Numbered from the stretch's first letter, positions 24,544-33,362 are shown. The stretch is DNA of 64,000 nt from Streptomyces sp. NBC_01803 (GCF_035917415.1 NZ_CP109073.1:2453501-2517500); one strand, 5' to 3'. Translations and numbers: made by a program. The notes: generated from the sequence alone by a model not told the origin.

Positions 24544-25416
24544 GTGGCGGGAAACGTCAATCCCACTGTCCGGCGGCGCAGGCTCGGCCAGGAGCTCAGG
24601 CGGCTCCGTGAGGAGCGCGGTATGACCGCGGAGGAGGTCGCGGACAGACTGCTGGTCTCGCAGTCGAAGATCAGCAGGCTGGAGAACGGCCGCCGCAGCA
24701 TCAGCCCGCGCGACGTCCGGGACCTGTGCGGGGTCTACGAGGTCGAGGACGCGAAGCTGGTCGAGTCCTTGATGCAGATGGCCAGGGAGTCCCGCCAACA
24801 GGGCTGGTGGCACGCCTTCGCCGAGCTGTCGCCCAGTTACAGCGTCTACATCGGGCTGGAGACGGACGCCTCCTCGTTACGTGTGTACGAACCACAGGTG
24901 GTGCCGGGACTGCTCCAGACCCAGGCGTACGCCGTGGCCGTCATATCCGGCGCGCTGCCCGAGGTCGGCCAGGACGAGGTCGACAGCCGGGTCCAGGTGC
25001 GGCTGCGGCGCCAGCAGCGGATCTGGGACGAGAAGAACCCGCTGCGGCTGTGGGCCGTGGTGGACGAGGCGGCCCTGCGCCGCTCGGTGGGTGGGCCACG
25101 CGCGATGGTGGAGCAGTTGCACCGGCTCGTGGAGTGCTCGCGGCTGCCGCACGTCACGCTCCAGGTGATGCCGTTCTCGGCGGGAGCGCACCCCGGCGTG
25201 AACGGGCAGTACGCGATCCTGGAGTTCCCTGAGGCGACCGACTCCACGGTGATCTACCTGGAGGGCGGGACGAGCGATCTCTATCTGGAGAAACCGCACG
25301 ACGTCCAGCACTACAGCGTCATGTACGAGCACCTGCGGGCCCAGGCGCTCAGCCCCGAGGCGACGCGCCGCTTCATGGTCAAGCTGTCGGAGGAATACCG
25401 GGATTCGATGCCCTGA
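24544..25416 (+). CDS. XRE family regulator with DUF5753 domain
   Basis: A 290-residue regulator. The helix-turn-helix occupies residues about 10-65 (LGQELRRLREERGMTAEEVA, VSQSKISRLENGRRSISPRD). The rest is the DUF5753 domain: VYEPQVVPGLLQTQAYAVAV, then LVECSRLPHVTLQVMPF and YLEGGTSDLYLEKPHDV. The GTG at 24544 is chosen for the preceding GGAGG and typical length. It is followed by a DUF397 gene, the pairing seen at many Streptomyces loci such as abaA and whiJ, where the small partner is thought to modulate the regulator. Confidence 0.92.
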   Translation: MAGNVNPTVRRRRLGQELRRLREERGMTAEEVADRLLVSQSKISRLENGRRSISPRDVRDLCGVYEVEDAKLVESLMQMARESRQQGWWHAFAELSPSYSVYIGLETDASSLRVYEPQVVPGLLQTQAYAVAVISGALPEVGQDEVDSRVQVRLRRQQRIWDEKNPLRLWAVVDEAALRRSVGGPRAMVEQLHRLVECSRLPHVTLQVMPFSAGAHPGVNGQYAILEFPEATDSTVIYLEGGTSDLYLEKPHDVQHYSVMYEHLRAQALSPEATRRFMVKLSEEYRDSMP

Positions 25417-25595
25417 CCCGCGCCCCGACCCGTGCCCTGACCAGCTCAAAGGGCGGGGAATATACACCGCGGTGACAACCGCGGGAAGGGAAGTACCAAA
25501 CGGTCCATCCGGTCGAGTGAAGCGGGACATCATATGGCGATCCGGACTAGTACGGTCACGGCAATCACACCCGACCGACAAGATCCGGAGCGGAC

Positions 25596-25805
25596 ATGGC
25601 CGTTGAGCGAGACAGCACGCACACATGGACGAAGTCGTCGTATTCAGGGGGGAACGGGGCCTGTGTGGAGGTGATGTCGCCGCTGCGGGACGTTCTGGCC
25701 GTACGCGACTCCAAGACCCCCACCGGGCCGCTCCTCGGGTTCCCGGTCGGTTCCTGGGCGGCCTTCCTCGGCACGGTGGACCGGGAGGACTTCACCGGCG
25801 TCTGA
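25596..25805 (+). CDS. DUF397 small protein
   Basis: A 69-residue protein with the DUF397 pattern: WTKSSYSGGNGACVEV near residue 11, VLAVRDSKTPTGPLL, and a final segment W-AAFL-VDREDF. CGGAG lies upstream of the ATG at 25596. It is the usual partner of an XRE/DUF5753 regulator, present just upstream; WhiJ/AbaA-type systems act in development and antibiotic control, but the targets here are unknown. Confidence 0.9.
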   Translation: MAVERDSTHTWTKSSYSGGNGACVEVMSPLRDVLAVRDSKTPTGPLLGFPVGSWAAFLGTVDREDFTGV

Positions 25806-26038
25806 CGCCCGGGATGTGGCCCGCGCCGAGCGCCGTTTGAGACACCACGCGATGCCTCGGGCGGCGCCGCGGTGCGACCGGGCCCGCGCGGGTGGCGGCG
25901 GCGACGGAGCGCTGGCCGGGGAGGTGCGGGTGGAGTCGCTCGCCGGGGAGGCGGACCTGTGGGGCGGACCTGTGGGGCGACCCGGTGGACGACGAGCCCT
26001 ATGTGCTGCCGGCGCGGGCCGGCGGCCTGCCCGCGTAG
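25806..26038 (+). pseudogene. Fragment broken by a 13-bp tandem duplication
   Basis: The plus strand has good coding character in DGALAGEVRVESLAGEADLWG and, after a frame change, in DPVDDEPYVLPARAGGLPA followed by TAG at 26036. The change is caused by an exact duplication of GCGGACCTGTGGG (25951-25963 and 25964-25976); removing one copy restores DLWGDPVDDEPYVLPA in one frame. The product is unknown. Its end overlaps the last 40 bases of the convergent Mut7-C gene. Confidence 0.4.
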
Positions 26039-26760
26039 TCGACCGCGCTGGCCACGATGGCCGCCAGACGCGCGTGGTGGGCGCCCCGCCAGTAGACGCG
26101 CTCGCAGGTCACGCACTGGGCGAACACGTCGTAGGTGCGGCGGGTGCCGCCTTCGAGACGGGTGACGACCGACTCCTTGTCGGCGTGGCGCAGCCGTCCG
26201 TTGCAGGCGATGCACCGGGTCCACGGCGCCAGCTCCGGGGCGAACCGGTCCAGGACGTCCCGCAGCTGCTCCTCCGGCCGGTCGCCGCGGACGAACGCCC
26301 CGGCCCGGATCTCGCGGCGGCGGAGCAGACCCCGGTCGCGCGAGAGGAGCACCCGCCGCTCGGCCGCCGAGCGGGCGGCCAGGGCGGCGTCGCCCGGGTC
26401 CTCGCTGTCGTAGGCGGCGTCCACGCCGAGGAGGCGCAGCCGCCGGGCCAGCGTGCCCAGGTGCACGTCGAGGAGGAAACGCGGCGGGCCGCCCGGGACC
26501 CGCTGGGGGCGCGCGACCGCGCGCACCTCCACGTCGTCGCCGGCGCGCGGCGGGTGCGAGGCGGGCACCTCGCGGCCGTTCACCAGCAGTCGGCCGACCT
26601 CGGTGCGCGGGACTCCGAGCGACTCGACCACGTGCTGAAGGCTGGAGGTGCCGTCCACGGTGAGGCGCGTGCGGCCCCGGCGGCGCTCCCGGGCCGCGAA
26701 GAACCGCAACTCGGGCGCGAAGTCGATGGTGATCTCGGGCCGGTGCTCCATGCCTTCCAT
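25999..26760 (-). CDS. Mut7-C RNase-domain protein with ubiquitin-like N-terminus
   Basis: A 253-residue protein of two parts. Residues about 8-90 form a ubiquitin/ThiS-like domain (TVDGTSSLQHVVESLGVP, LLVNGREVP). Residues about 95-245 are the Mut7-C domain, a PIN-like RNase: FLLDVHLGTLARRLRLLGVD with the acidic start, VLLSRDRGLL, and two CxxC pairs, RCIACNGRL and QCVTCERVYW, that likely bind zinc. The natural substrate is unknown. The ATG at 26760 and one at 26751 are both possible. Confidence 0.9.
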   Translation of the reverse strand: MEGMEHRPEITIDFAPELRFFAARERRRGRTRLTVDGTSSLQHVVESLGVPRTEVGRLLVNGREVPASHPPRAGDDVEVRAVARPQRVPGGPPRFLLDVHLGTLARRLRLLGVDAAYDSEDPGDAALAARSAAERRVLLSRDRGLLRRREIRAGAFVRGDRPEEQLRDVLDRFAPELAPWTRCIACNGRLRHADKESVVTRLEGGTRRTYDVFAQCVTCERVYWRGAHHARLAAIVASAVDYAGRPPARAGST

Positions 26761-26827
26761 GCTCCTCCCCCGCCCGATCGCGCGCCCGCCCGGCAGCGCC
26801 TAGGCTGGCGGACTGGGAGGTGTCGCA

Positions 26828-27034
26828 ATGTCCGAATCGTTCGAATCAGACGAGCAGCGCTCCACCGATCGCCCGACGCCCGACCGCCTGCTGCACAGCG
26901 GCGGTGACCGGCCGATCGACCCCGAGGACCTGGTGCGGCTCAGCGGCCGGGAGCCGACGCCCGAGCGGGTCGAGGAGGCCCGCCGTGTGCTGGAGGAAGA
27001 GGGCCCGGCCGCCGTGGAGCGCTATTTGCCGTAA
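26828..27034 (+). CDS. Small acidic conserved protein, function unknown
   Basis: A 68-residue hydrophilic protein with ribosome-binding site GGGAGG upstream. The C-terminal half, IDPEDLVRLSGREPTPERVEE followed by a short helix ending AVERYLP, recurs in actinobacterial small proteins. No motif gives a function. Confidence 0.75.
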   Translation: MSESFESDEQRSTDRPTPDRLLHSGGDRPIDPEDLVRLSGREPTPERVEEARRVLEEEGPAAVERYLP

Positions 27035-27119
27035 GCGGCCGGAATGATCCGGCGGGCGTTCTGGTTGGTGCTCCAGGCAGCAAGTGGTGGCTGGAGCACG
27101 GACAGGAAGGCGGCCCCGG

Positions 27120-28247
27120 GTGAGCGACGAGACCCACGGCGTCGATGGGAACGACGCGACCGACGGGATCAGGGGAGTGCGGCGGGGCTCGGCGCCGGTG
27201 CCGCTGTCCGTGCTGGACCTGGCGACCGTGGGCAGCGGCCTGACGGCCGCCGACGCGCTCCGCACCACGACCGCGATCGCGCGACTGGCCGAGCGGCGCG
27301 GCTTTCACCGCTTCTGGGTCGCCGAGCACCACTCGATGCCCGGCGTCGCCAGCTCGGCCCCGGCCGTGATCCTGGGCCACCTCGCGGGGCGGACCGAGCG
27401 GATCCGGCTCGGCTCCGGCGGCGTGATGCTGCCCAACCACCCGCCGCTGGTGGTGGCCGAGCAGTTCGGCACGCTCCAGGCGCTCGCGCCCGGCCGCGTC
27501 GATCTCGGCCTCGGCCGCGCCCCCGGCACGGACGGCGCCACGGCGGCGGCCCTGCGGCGCGGGCGGACGGACGGCGCCGACGAGTTCCCCCAGCAGCTGG
27601 CCGAGCTGGTCCGGTTCCTCGATGACGACTTCCCGGCCGGCCACCCGTACGCGGCCATCCACGCCGTGCCGGGGCCGGTGCAGGGCAGCGCGCCCGGCGG
27701 CGTCCAGTCATCCGCCCGGCCGCCGGTCTGGCTGCTCGGCTCCTCCGGCTTCAGCGCGGAGCTGGCGGGCCGCCTCGGCCTGCCGTTCGCCTTCGCCAAC
27801 CACTTCTCCGCCGCCAACACCGTCCCGGCCCTGGAGCTGTACCGGCACACCTTCCGCCCGTCCGCCGTGCTGGACGCCCCCTACACGCTGATCGGCGTCT
27901 CGGCGCTGGCCGCCGACGACGAGCGGGAGGCCCACCGCCAGGTTCTCACCGGCGCCCTGTCGATGATCCGCCTGCGCTCCGGCCGCCCCGGCCTGGTCCC
28001 GACGCCGGAGGAGGCCGAGGCGTACAGCTTCGGCCCGCTGGAGACGGACTTCGTGGACAGCTGGCTGTCGAACGTCGTCTACGGCACGCCCGGCACGGTC
28101 CGCGACGGCCTGGACGCCCTGGCCAAGCGCACCGGCGCCGACGAGCTGATGATCACGACGAACGCCCACACCCCGGCGGCGCGGCTGCGCAGCTACGAGC
28201 TGATCGCGGACGCCTACGCGCTCCCGGCGGACTCGGGCAGCGTGTAG
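27120..28247 (+). CDS. Luciferase-like (LLM) flavin-dependent oxidoreductase
   Basis: A 375-residue member of the bacterial luciferase-like monooxygenase group, using FMN or F420. Family blocks are clear: [72 protein letters not shown] and [14 protein letters not shown]. These are the signatures of the group-1 MsnO8-like LLM subfamily. GTG at 27120 with GGAAGG upstream; the earlier start at 27084 lacks one. The substrate is unknown and there is no reductase gene beside it. Confidence 0.9.
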   Translation: MSDETHGVDGNDATDGIRGVRRGSAPVPLSVLDLATVGSGLTAADALRTTTAIARLAERRGFHRFWVAEHHSMPGVASSAPAVILGHLAGRTERIRLGSGGVMLPNHPPLVVAEQFGTLQALAPGRVDLGLGRAPGTDGATAAALRRGRTDGADEFPQQLAELVRFLDDDFPAGHPYAAIHAVPGPVQGSAPGGVQSSARPPVWLLGSSGFSAELAGRLGLPFAFANHFSAANTVPALELYRHTFRPSAVLDAPYTLIGVSALAADDEREAHRQVLTGALSMIRLRSGRPGLVPTPEEAEAYSFGPLETDFVDSWLSNVVYGTPGTVRDGLDALAKRTGADELMITTNAHTPAARLRSYELIADAYALPADSGSV

Positions 28248-28774
28248 GCGACGCTGAAGACGTGCTGCCCGCTCTCCTCGCGGGTCAGGACGAACGCGCC
28301 CCGTGTCCCGGCCGGCTCGCCGCTCCCGGAGCCCGGGACGATGGCGCCTAGGGTGATGCGCGGGACGCCGTCGTCGACCACCCCGGCGCGGTGGACGGCG
28401 AAGCCGCCGGTGCGGCCGTCGAGGGTGCCGGTCAGGTGGTCCGAGGCGACAGAGCCCGCGTTCTCGTCGTCGGACTGGCACATCAGCAGGACCGCCGTGC
28501 TCTTCCCGGCCTCGCCCAGCGCTGCCAGGAGAGCGACGGATCGTGGTGGTACGCGGTACGCACCTCGGTCTGGAGGCTCAGCCGGTACGGACGGCAACCG
28601 GCTGGCCGCCGAGCCGTCGACCGTGGTGAAGCCCCCGGCGAACGAGCGGGTGATCTCGGCGCGCAGCAGCCGGGGGCCGTCGGACGGCCCGTCGGACGGC
28701 CCGGAGCCGGGCATGGGCGTCTGGTCCCAGGAGGCGATCTCGAAGGTGCCGTCGGCGTGGGTGCTCTCGCTCAG
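28214..28774 (-). CDS. DUF3224 domain protein with no standard start
   Basis: A DUF3224-type protein, an 8-stranded barrel of unknown role. [19 protein letters not shown] and the C-terminal [13 protein letters not shown] are typical. The only standard start in frame (ATG 28714) would cut off [16 protein letters not shown], which is the normal N-terminal strand of this family. The frame is open up to a TGA at 28781-28783, with CTG at 28772-28774 as the only plausible alternative start, and a 10-bp tandem duplication (28766-28785) sits exactly there. Either a CTG start or a damaged 5' end. It overlaps the end of the convergent LLM gene. Confidence 0.65.
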   Translation of the reverse strand: MSESTHADGTFEIASWDQTPMPGSGPSDGPSDGPRLLRAEITRSFAGGFTTVDGSAASRLPSVPAEPPDRGAYRVPPRSVALLAALGEAGKSTAVLLMCQSDDENAGSVASDHLTGTLDGRTGGFAVHRAGVVDDGVPRITLGAIVPGSGSGEPAGTRGAFVLTREESGQHVFSVAYTLPESAGSA

Positions 28775-28813
28775 GCTCGCTCAGGTGGGCACCCCAGCGA
28801 GCGGCACCGACCG

Positions 28814-29620
28814 TCACAGGTCGTAGACCACGGTCACCGGCGCGTGGTCGGACCAGCGCTCCGGGTGGCTCGGGGCCCGCTCGACCTCGGCCTTCAGGGC
28901 GCGGTCCGCGAGGCCGGGCGTCGCCACGTGGTAGTCGATGCGCCAGCCCGTGTCGTTGTCGAACGCGCGGCCCCGGTAGGACCACCACGTGTAGGGGCCG
29001 TACTCGTCGGCGGGATACAGGGAGCGGACCACGTCCCGGTAGCCGCCGTCCGCCGGGTCGAAGGCCCGGGTCAGCCAGGCGCGCTCCTCCGGGAGGAAGC
29101 CGGAGCTGCCGCGGTTGGCCCGCCAGTTCTTCAGGTCGGCCTCGCGGTGGGCGATGTTCCAGTCGCCGCAGACCAGCACCTCCCGGCCGCCCGCGGCGGC
29201 CCGGCGGCGCAGGTCCGTCAGGTAGGGGAGGAAGGCGGCCATGAAACGCTCCTTCTCGGCCTGCCGCTCGGTGCCCACCTCACCGGACGGGAGGTAGAGG
29301 CTGGCCACGGTCACCCCGGGCAGATCCGCCTCCAGGTACCGGCCCGCGCCGTCGAACTCGGCCGTGCCGAACCCGACCCGGACCGCCTCCGGCGCCCGCC
29401 GGGTGAGCAACGCCACGCCCGCCCGCCCCCGCGCGGCGGCCGGCGCGTAGACCGCGTGCCAGCCGCCCGGGGCGCGCACCTCGTCCGGGAGTTGGTCCTC
29501 CTCGGCCCGCACCTCCTGCAGGCACACGACATCGGCCTGCGCGCCGGCCAGCCAGCCCAGGTAGCCCTTCTTGGCGGCGGCCCGCAGGCCATTGACGTTC
29601 ACGCTTGTCACGGTCAGCAC
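28814..29620 (-). CDS. xth: Exodeoxyribonuclease III
   Basis: A 268-residue AP endonuclease/3'-5' exonuclease of the ExoIII family, acting in base excision repair. Metal and catalytic motifs are visible: VNVNGLRAA, CLQEVRAEEDQLP, CGDWNIAHREADLKNW, GWRIDYHVATPGL and the final SDHAPVTV. Start GTG at 29620 gives VLTVTSVNVNG, the normal N-terminus; the frame is open farther but those residues are not family-like. It is divergent from a GNAT gene. Confidence 0.95.
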   Translation of the reverse strand: MLTVTSVNVNGLRAAAKKGYLGWLAGAQADVVCLQEVRAEEDQLPDEVRAPGGWHAVYAPAAARGRAGVALLTRRAPEAVRVGFGTAEFDGAGRYLEADLPGVTVASLYLPSGEVGTERQAEKERFMAAFLPYLTDLRRRAAAGGREVLVCGDWNIAHREADLKNWRANRGSSGFLPEERAWLTRAFDPADGGYRDVVRSLYPADEYGPYTWWSYRGRAFDNDTGWRIDYHVATPGLADRALKAEVERAPSHPERWSDHAPVTVVYDL

Positions 29621-29678
29621 GGCATGACCGTACCCCAGGGGCAAAAATGGGTTGCCCCTCTTTCCTAGGATGAACGCC

Positions 29679-30173
29679 ATGAATCTCGGCACGACCCTCG
29701 TGATCGCGCGCTTCGACCATCCGGACGCGGTCAAGCTCAACGACATCGTCCAGGCCGAGTACGTGGAGCGCTATGGCGACGGCGACGCCACCCCCCTCGA
29801 CCCGGCGATGTTCGATCCGCCGCACGGCCTGTACCTGATGGCCTACGACGCGGCCGGCCGCCCGGTGGCCACCGGCGGCTGGCGGGCCCGGAGCGCGGCG
29901 GGTGAGGGCTACGCGGACGGCGATGCCGAGGTCAAGCGGATGTTCGTGGTCCGCGAGGCGCGGGGTCAGGGACTGGCCCGCCGCGTCCTGGCCCGGCTGG
30001 AGGAGACGGCCCGCGCGGCGGGCCGCGTCCGCATGGTGCTGGAGACCGGCTTGATGCAGCCCGAGGCGATCGCCCTCTACGAGAGCAGCGGCTACCTCCC
30101 GGTCCCGGACGGCGGGAAGTTCGGCCACTACCGCCACGCCGCGAACAGCCGCTGCTTCACCAAGCTCCTCTGA
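29679..30173 (+). CDS. GNAT family N-acetyltransferase
   Basis: A 164-residue acetyltransferase using acetyl-CoA. The pyrophosphate-binding loop is VVREARGQGLARRVLARLE, with the preceding strand EVKRMFV and the following MVLETGLMQPEAIALYESSGY typical of motif A/B. The ATG at 29679 has AGGA about eight bases upstream; one at 29670 is also possible. The substrate is unknown. Confidence 0.9.
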   Translation: MNLGTTLVIARFDHPDAVKLNDIVQAEYVERYGDGDATPLDPAMFDPPHGLYLMAYDAAGRPVATGGWRARSAAGEGYADGDAEVKRMFVVREARGQGLARRVLARLEETARAAGRVRMVLETGLMQPEAIALYESSGYLPVPDGGKFGHYRHAANSRCFTKLL

Positions 30174-30231
30174 GCCGAGCGAGCTGAGCCGAGCCGAACT
30201 GAGCCGAGCCGAGCTGAGTTCGGCTGAGCAG
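30172..30231. repeat. Short tandem repeat between convergent genes
   Basis: CTGAGCCGAGC-like units of about 10 bases repeat five to six times between the GNAT stop and the convergent XRE stop. Some units are inverted near the end (GAGTTCGGCT), so it can fold and may act as a terminator for both genes. Confidence 0.6.
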
Positions 30232-30238
30232 AGGCGGC

Positions 30239-31078
30239 TCAGGCCGGGGGCGGCTCGGCGGTCTCCGCCAGCAGGGCGCGGATGAACTGGAGGGACTCCT
30301 CGGGGGACAGAGCCATGTCGCGGAGCAGGTCGAAGGAGAGCTTCAGCTTCTCGACGTCCGTCGCGTTCTCGTACAGGTCGCCGTTCCTGCTGCTTTCGAT
30401 GTAGGCGATCGACGTGCCGTTCGGCATCCACAGGATCGTGAGCGAGCCGCCCAGCAGGTCGTGCAGACCCGCCGACAGGGGGAGGACCTGGATCGTGGTC
30501 CGGGGCTGGGCCGCCTGGTCGGCCAGGTGGGTCAGCTGGCGGTGCCAGGCCGCCGGGTCGGTGGTGGGTCTGCGCAGGACCGCCTCGTCCAGGATCGCGC
30601 GGTAGTAGGGCGGATCGTCCTGGCGCAGGATGTCCTGGCGGCTGATGCGGACGGAGACCTTCTCCTCCAGCTCGTGCTCGTCCTCGGGGCGACCGGCGGC
30701 CAGCAGCTCGCGGGCGTACTCCTCGGTCTGGAGCAGGCCGGGCACGGTGCTGGGGGTGTACTCGTAGCGGACGTTGGCCTGGCCCTCCAACTGCATGAAG
30801 CGTTTGTACTTGTCCGCGAAGGCGTCCTGGCGGGCCAGGGTCCACAGCAGTTGGAGCAGGGTGCCCGTGCCGTACACCTCGTCCAGCGCCTTGACCGTCG
30901 GCAGGTCGCCCAGCCGCGCGCCCGTCTCCAGCTTGTGCAGATAGCTCCGGTCGAAGCGCACCTTCTCGGCGAGTTGGGCCAGCGACCAGCCGGCCTCCTC
31001 CCGCAGCCGCGCCAGCTCGCGCATCAGCATCTTCCTGGCGTTCGGCCTGCGGTCGGGGTCGGACTTGCGTACGGCCAT
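30239..31078 (-). CDS. XRE family regulator with DUF5753 domain (second copy)
   Basis: A 279-residue regulator. The helix-turn-helix is at residues about 15-70 (LARLREEAGWSLAQLAEKVR, DRSYLHKLETGAR) and DUF5753 follows with YEYTPSTVPGLLQTEEYARE, PRTTIQVLPLSAG and YIESSRNGDLYENATDV. AAAGGAG lies just upstream of the ATG at 31078. It is divergent from a small conserved gene of the kind usually found next to these regulators. It is only distantly similar to the regulator at 24544, so it is not a recent duplicate. Confidence 0.92.
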   Translation of the reverse strand: MAVRKSDPDRRPNARKMLMRELARLREEAGWSLAQLAEKVRFDRSYLHKLETGARLGDLPTVKALDEVYGTGTLLQLLWTLARQDAFADKYKRFMQLEGQANVRYEYTPSTVPGLLQTEEYARELLAAGRPEDEHELEEKVSVRISRQDILRQDDPPYYRAILDEAVLRRPTTDPAAWHRQLTHLADQAAQPRTTIQVLPLSAGLHDLLGGSLTILWMPNGTSIAYIESSRNGDLYENATDVEKLKLSFDLLRDMALSPEESLQFIRALLAETAEPPPA

Positions 31079-31195
31079 CGACAACTCCTTTGTGGGCGCT
31101 GCGGTACGGGACACGGGCGGACACTGGTCAACGTCCGGACGCCATGCGGATGCTGGTAACCGCCCCTTATGGAGAGCCTAGAGAGGTCACGCCGG

Positions 31196-31441
31196 ATGAC
31201 GGCCAGCAGCCAGGAGCCGCACAGTGAGGAGATCGAGGTCGGCGCGCTGGCGCGTGACACCGATCTCGACCGCGTCGGCGTCGTCATGGGCCGGGCAGGC
31301 GCCCATTACCAGCTCAGGCCGATCAGGGGCGGCACGGCGTGGAACGTGCGACCCGAGGCCGTCCAGCCGCTGAACGCCAGCGACTTGCTGCGCGAGAAGG
31401 TCCGCCAGGTGAACCGCCGCAGCGCGGGCGGGCTGGCGTAG
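31196..31441 (+). CDS. Small protein associated with XRE/DUF397 loci
   Basis: An 81-residue protein beginning MTASSQEPHSEEIEVGALAR, then GVVMGRAGAHYQLRPIRGGTAWNV and a Leu/Arg-rich end. Proteins with this V-G-x-x-M-G and LRP-GG-WxV pattern sit beside XRE/DUF5753 genes in Streptomyces; the role is unknown. The ATG at 31196 is preceded by GAGAGG; an ATG at 31169 is an alternative. The stop codon is followed at once by a transposase fragment. Confidence 0.7.
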   Translation: MTASSQEPHSEEIEVGALARDTDLDRVGVVMGRAGAHYQLRPIRGGTAWNVRPEAVQPLNASDLLREKVRQVNRRSAGGLA

Positions 31442-31770
31442 CCGGCGGCGTGCTGGTGTGCCCGGGCGATCGTTGAGTCCGCGGCGACGTCCCAGGTGAT
31501 CCGTCCGGCCGGGTCCGCCGGGTTCGCGGGGCGGTGACGATCCGCGCCCCTGCCCCGGCCGGCCGCCACCGCCGGAACAGCGCATACACCGCCCGCCAGG
31601 AGCCGTAGCGGTCCGGAACGTCCCGCCAGGGCGCACCGACCCGCACCCGCCACCTGATCCCGTCGATGAGCCGCCGTTTCGTCCGCGCCGACGGCCGACC
31701 CGACCCCGTGGGTCCCGGCAACAGCGGTTCCAGCCGCGCCCACTGCTCATCCGTCAGGTCGGGCCGTTCT
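31442..31770 (-). pseudogene. IS5-family transposase remnant
   Basis: The 5' part of an IS5-type transposase. DLTDEQWARLEPLLPGPTG, then RLIDGIRWRVRVGAPWRDVP and SWRAVYALFRRW are in one frame; after a frame change RITWDVAADSTIARAHQHAA, the segment with the first catalytic Asp, is in another. The element stops right there, at the stop codon of the upstream small gene, so the DDE catalytic remainder is gone. Non-functional. Confidence 0.8.
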
Positions 31771-31791
31771 CGTCACCGCTGGGGTGGCCAC

Positions 31792-31846
31792 GAGGTCTCC
31801 GGTGTTCAGGTTCTTCTTGATCGATGAACCCTCTACCGGAGACCTC
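31792..31846. repeat. 12-bp inverted repeat beside the IS remnant
   Basis: GAGGTCTCCGGT at 31792-31803 is repeated in inverse at 31835-31846. It lies just before the transposase 5' end and may be part of the element's end or a hairpin from it. Confidence 0.5.
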
Positions 31847-31932
31847 ACTCACCTCACGATCACGACGCCCCCGCCACACCGGACTTAGAGGCAGACCCTG
31901 GGCACCTGGTGCCGAGGCGTGACCGATGAGCA

Positions 31933-32313
31933 TCAGAGTGGGTCGAGGCGGGCCTTGAGCAGGCAGAACTCATTGCCTTCGGGGTCAGCCAGGACGTGCC
32001 ACTGCTCCTCCCCTGTCTGGCCGATGTCGGCCGGGCGAGCACCGAGCTTCAGAAGGCGTTCGAGCTCGGCGTCCTGATCGCGGTCGGTGGCGTTGACGTC
32101 GATGTGCAGCCGGGATTTCCCCTTCTCCGGCTCATCCCTGCGGCTGAGGATGATCGTCGGCTGCGGACCGCCGAACCCTTCGCGCGGCCCGATCTCCACC
32201 GTGCCGTCGTCCTCGCGATCGAGCACGACGAAGTCCAGGACCTCGCACCAGAACCGCGCCAGCGCCTCAGGGTCGCGGCAACCGAGCACAAGCTCACTGA
32301 TACGACATGCCAT
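31933..32313 (-). CDS. VOC superfamily (glyoxalase/dioxygenase-like) protein
   Basis: A 126-residue protein of the vicinal-oxygen-chelate fold. It starts MACRISELVLGCRDPEALAR, continues FWCEVLDFVVLDREDDG, and has SRLHIDVNATDRD and WHVLADPEGNEFCLLKAR, the paired beta-alpha-beta-beta-beta repeats of this fold with His and Glu at the usual metal positions. The substrate is unknown; small single-domain members include resistance proteins and many of no known role. Confidence 0.9.
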   Translation of the reverse strand: MACRISELVLGCRDPEALARFWCEVLDFVVLDREDDGTVEIGPREGFGGPQPTIILSRRDEPEKGKSRLHIDVNATDRDQDAELERLLKLGARPADIGQTGEEQWHVLADPEGNEFCLLKARLDPL

Positions 32314-32530
32314 GACGAAACCCGCTCTCAGCCTGGGAACCGCCGAAGAAGCCCCACGCGAACGTCGTGGGCTCCCAGCAGTGAAAACAATCCCGCGACC
32401 GTACCGGACGAGGCGAGCTTGGCGAAATGATTTCGGGGCCGCCCCTGTCCGGGCAGCCGGGCAAGGCCGTTGGCCATGCGGGAGGGAAGCTGACGCGGAG
32501 ACACGACCTGGGGACAGTGGCGCCGGAGCG
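32314..32530. other. Intergenic region without a recognisable gene
   Basis: A stretch of 217 bases of lower G+C between the VOC and HNH genes, both on the minus strand. It can form an imperfect hairpin (GGAACC...GGGCTCC area near 32336-32380). No convincing reading frame, tRNA or repeat was found. Confidence 0.4.
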
Positions 32531-33253
32531 CTACGCGCAGGTGTCGAGCAGCGCGGTCAACTCCTCGTGTTCGGCCTCGGTGATCGTGAGCTCGTAGGTG
32601 TGCTTCACGGAGGTCCAGGCGAGCGCGTAGGTGCAGTGGAACGCCTCGGCCGGGGGCAGCCACTCGTCCGGGGACTGGTCGCCCTTGTCGCTGTTGACGC
32701 GGTCGTTGACCGCGATGAGCTGCGGGTGGGTGAGGTCGTTGGCGAACGTCTCGCGCTCGTCGTCGGTCCAGCTGTCGGCCCCGGAGCGCCAGGCGTTGGC
32801 CAGCGGGACCATGTGGTCGATGTCGATGTCGGCCGGGTCCGAGTACTCCTGCTCCTCGTACGGACTGAACCATGTCCCGGACACGGGCTGGCAGTCGTCG
32901 TCCACCTCCACGTTCTCGCCGTCGCGCCGCAACACGAGCTGGCGAACGGTGCAGCCGTCCTGGTCGGCCCAGTGCGGGAAGTGGTCCCGTGAGTACCCGG
33001 TCATCGGCCGTGGTTCGGCGACGGTGAGGGCGGCGAGCTGGTCACGGGCCTCGTCGGGGGTCGGCAGCCCGGGAAGGGTGGACTCGGCGCCGTCCGGCGG
33101 GACTTCGGCGTCACCGCCCTGCTCGCCGCCGCTCTCCGTTGCCGGGGGATCGGACACCGTGGACTCGGTGTCACACCCCCCCAGTATCAGCACCGTCGTC
33201 GCCGTGACCGCCGCCGTCGTCACTGTCATCCCCCGGGCAGGCATACCGCGCAT
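32531..33253 (-). CDS. Exported HNH nuclease lipoprotein
   Basis: A 240-residue protein with a lipoprotein signal peptide: the lipobox LILGGC ends at Cys27, which would be acylated and anchor the protein outside the membrane. After an acidic linker the C-terminal domain carries an HNH-type motif DIDHMVPLANAWRSGADSW, then HPQLIAVNDRVNSDKGDQSP with the Asn and Asp/Lys expected of the DUF1524/GmrSD C-terminal-like HNH group. It probably cleaves nucleic acid outside the cell. Three Cys pairs near residues 100-120 and 215-239 may form disulfides. ATG at 33253 with GGAGG upstream. Confidence 0.88.
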   Translation of the reverse strand: MRGMPARGMTVTTAAVTATTVLILGGCDTESTVSDPPATESGGEQGGDAEVPPDGAESTLPGLPTPDEARDQLAALTVAEPRPMTGYSRDHFPHWADQDGCTVRQLVLRRDGENVEVDDDCQPVSGTWFSPYEEQEYSDPADIDIDHMVPLANAWRSGADSWTDDERETFANDLTHPQLIAVNDRVNSDKGDQSPDEWLPPAEAFHCTYALAWTSVKHTYELTITEAEHEELTALLDTCA

Positions 33254-33362
33254 AAGCCCCGCCCCTCCTAACGCACCGTAGTACCAGCAGGTGAAACCGT
33301 AACCTTTTGGATGCCCGCCGGATTAGCAGAACGAACACTCACCAGAGAAAGGATGCGACAGG

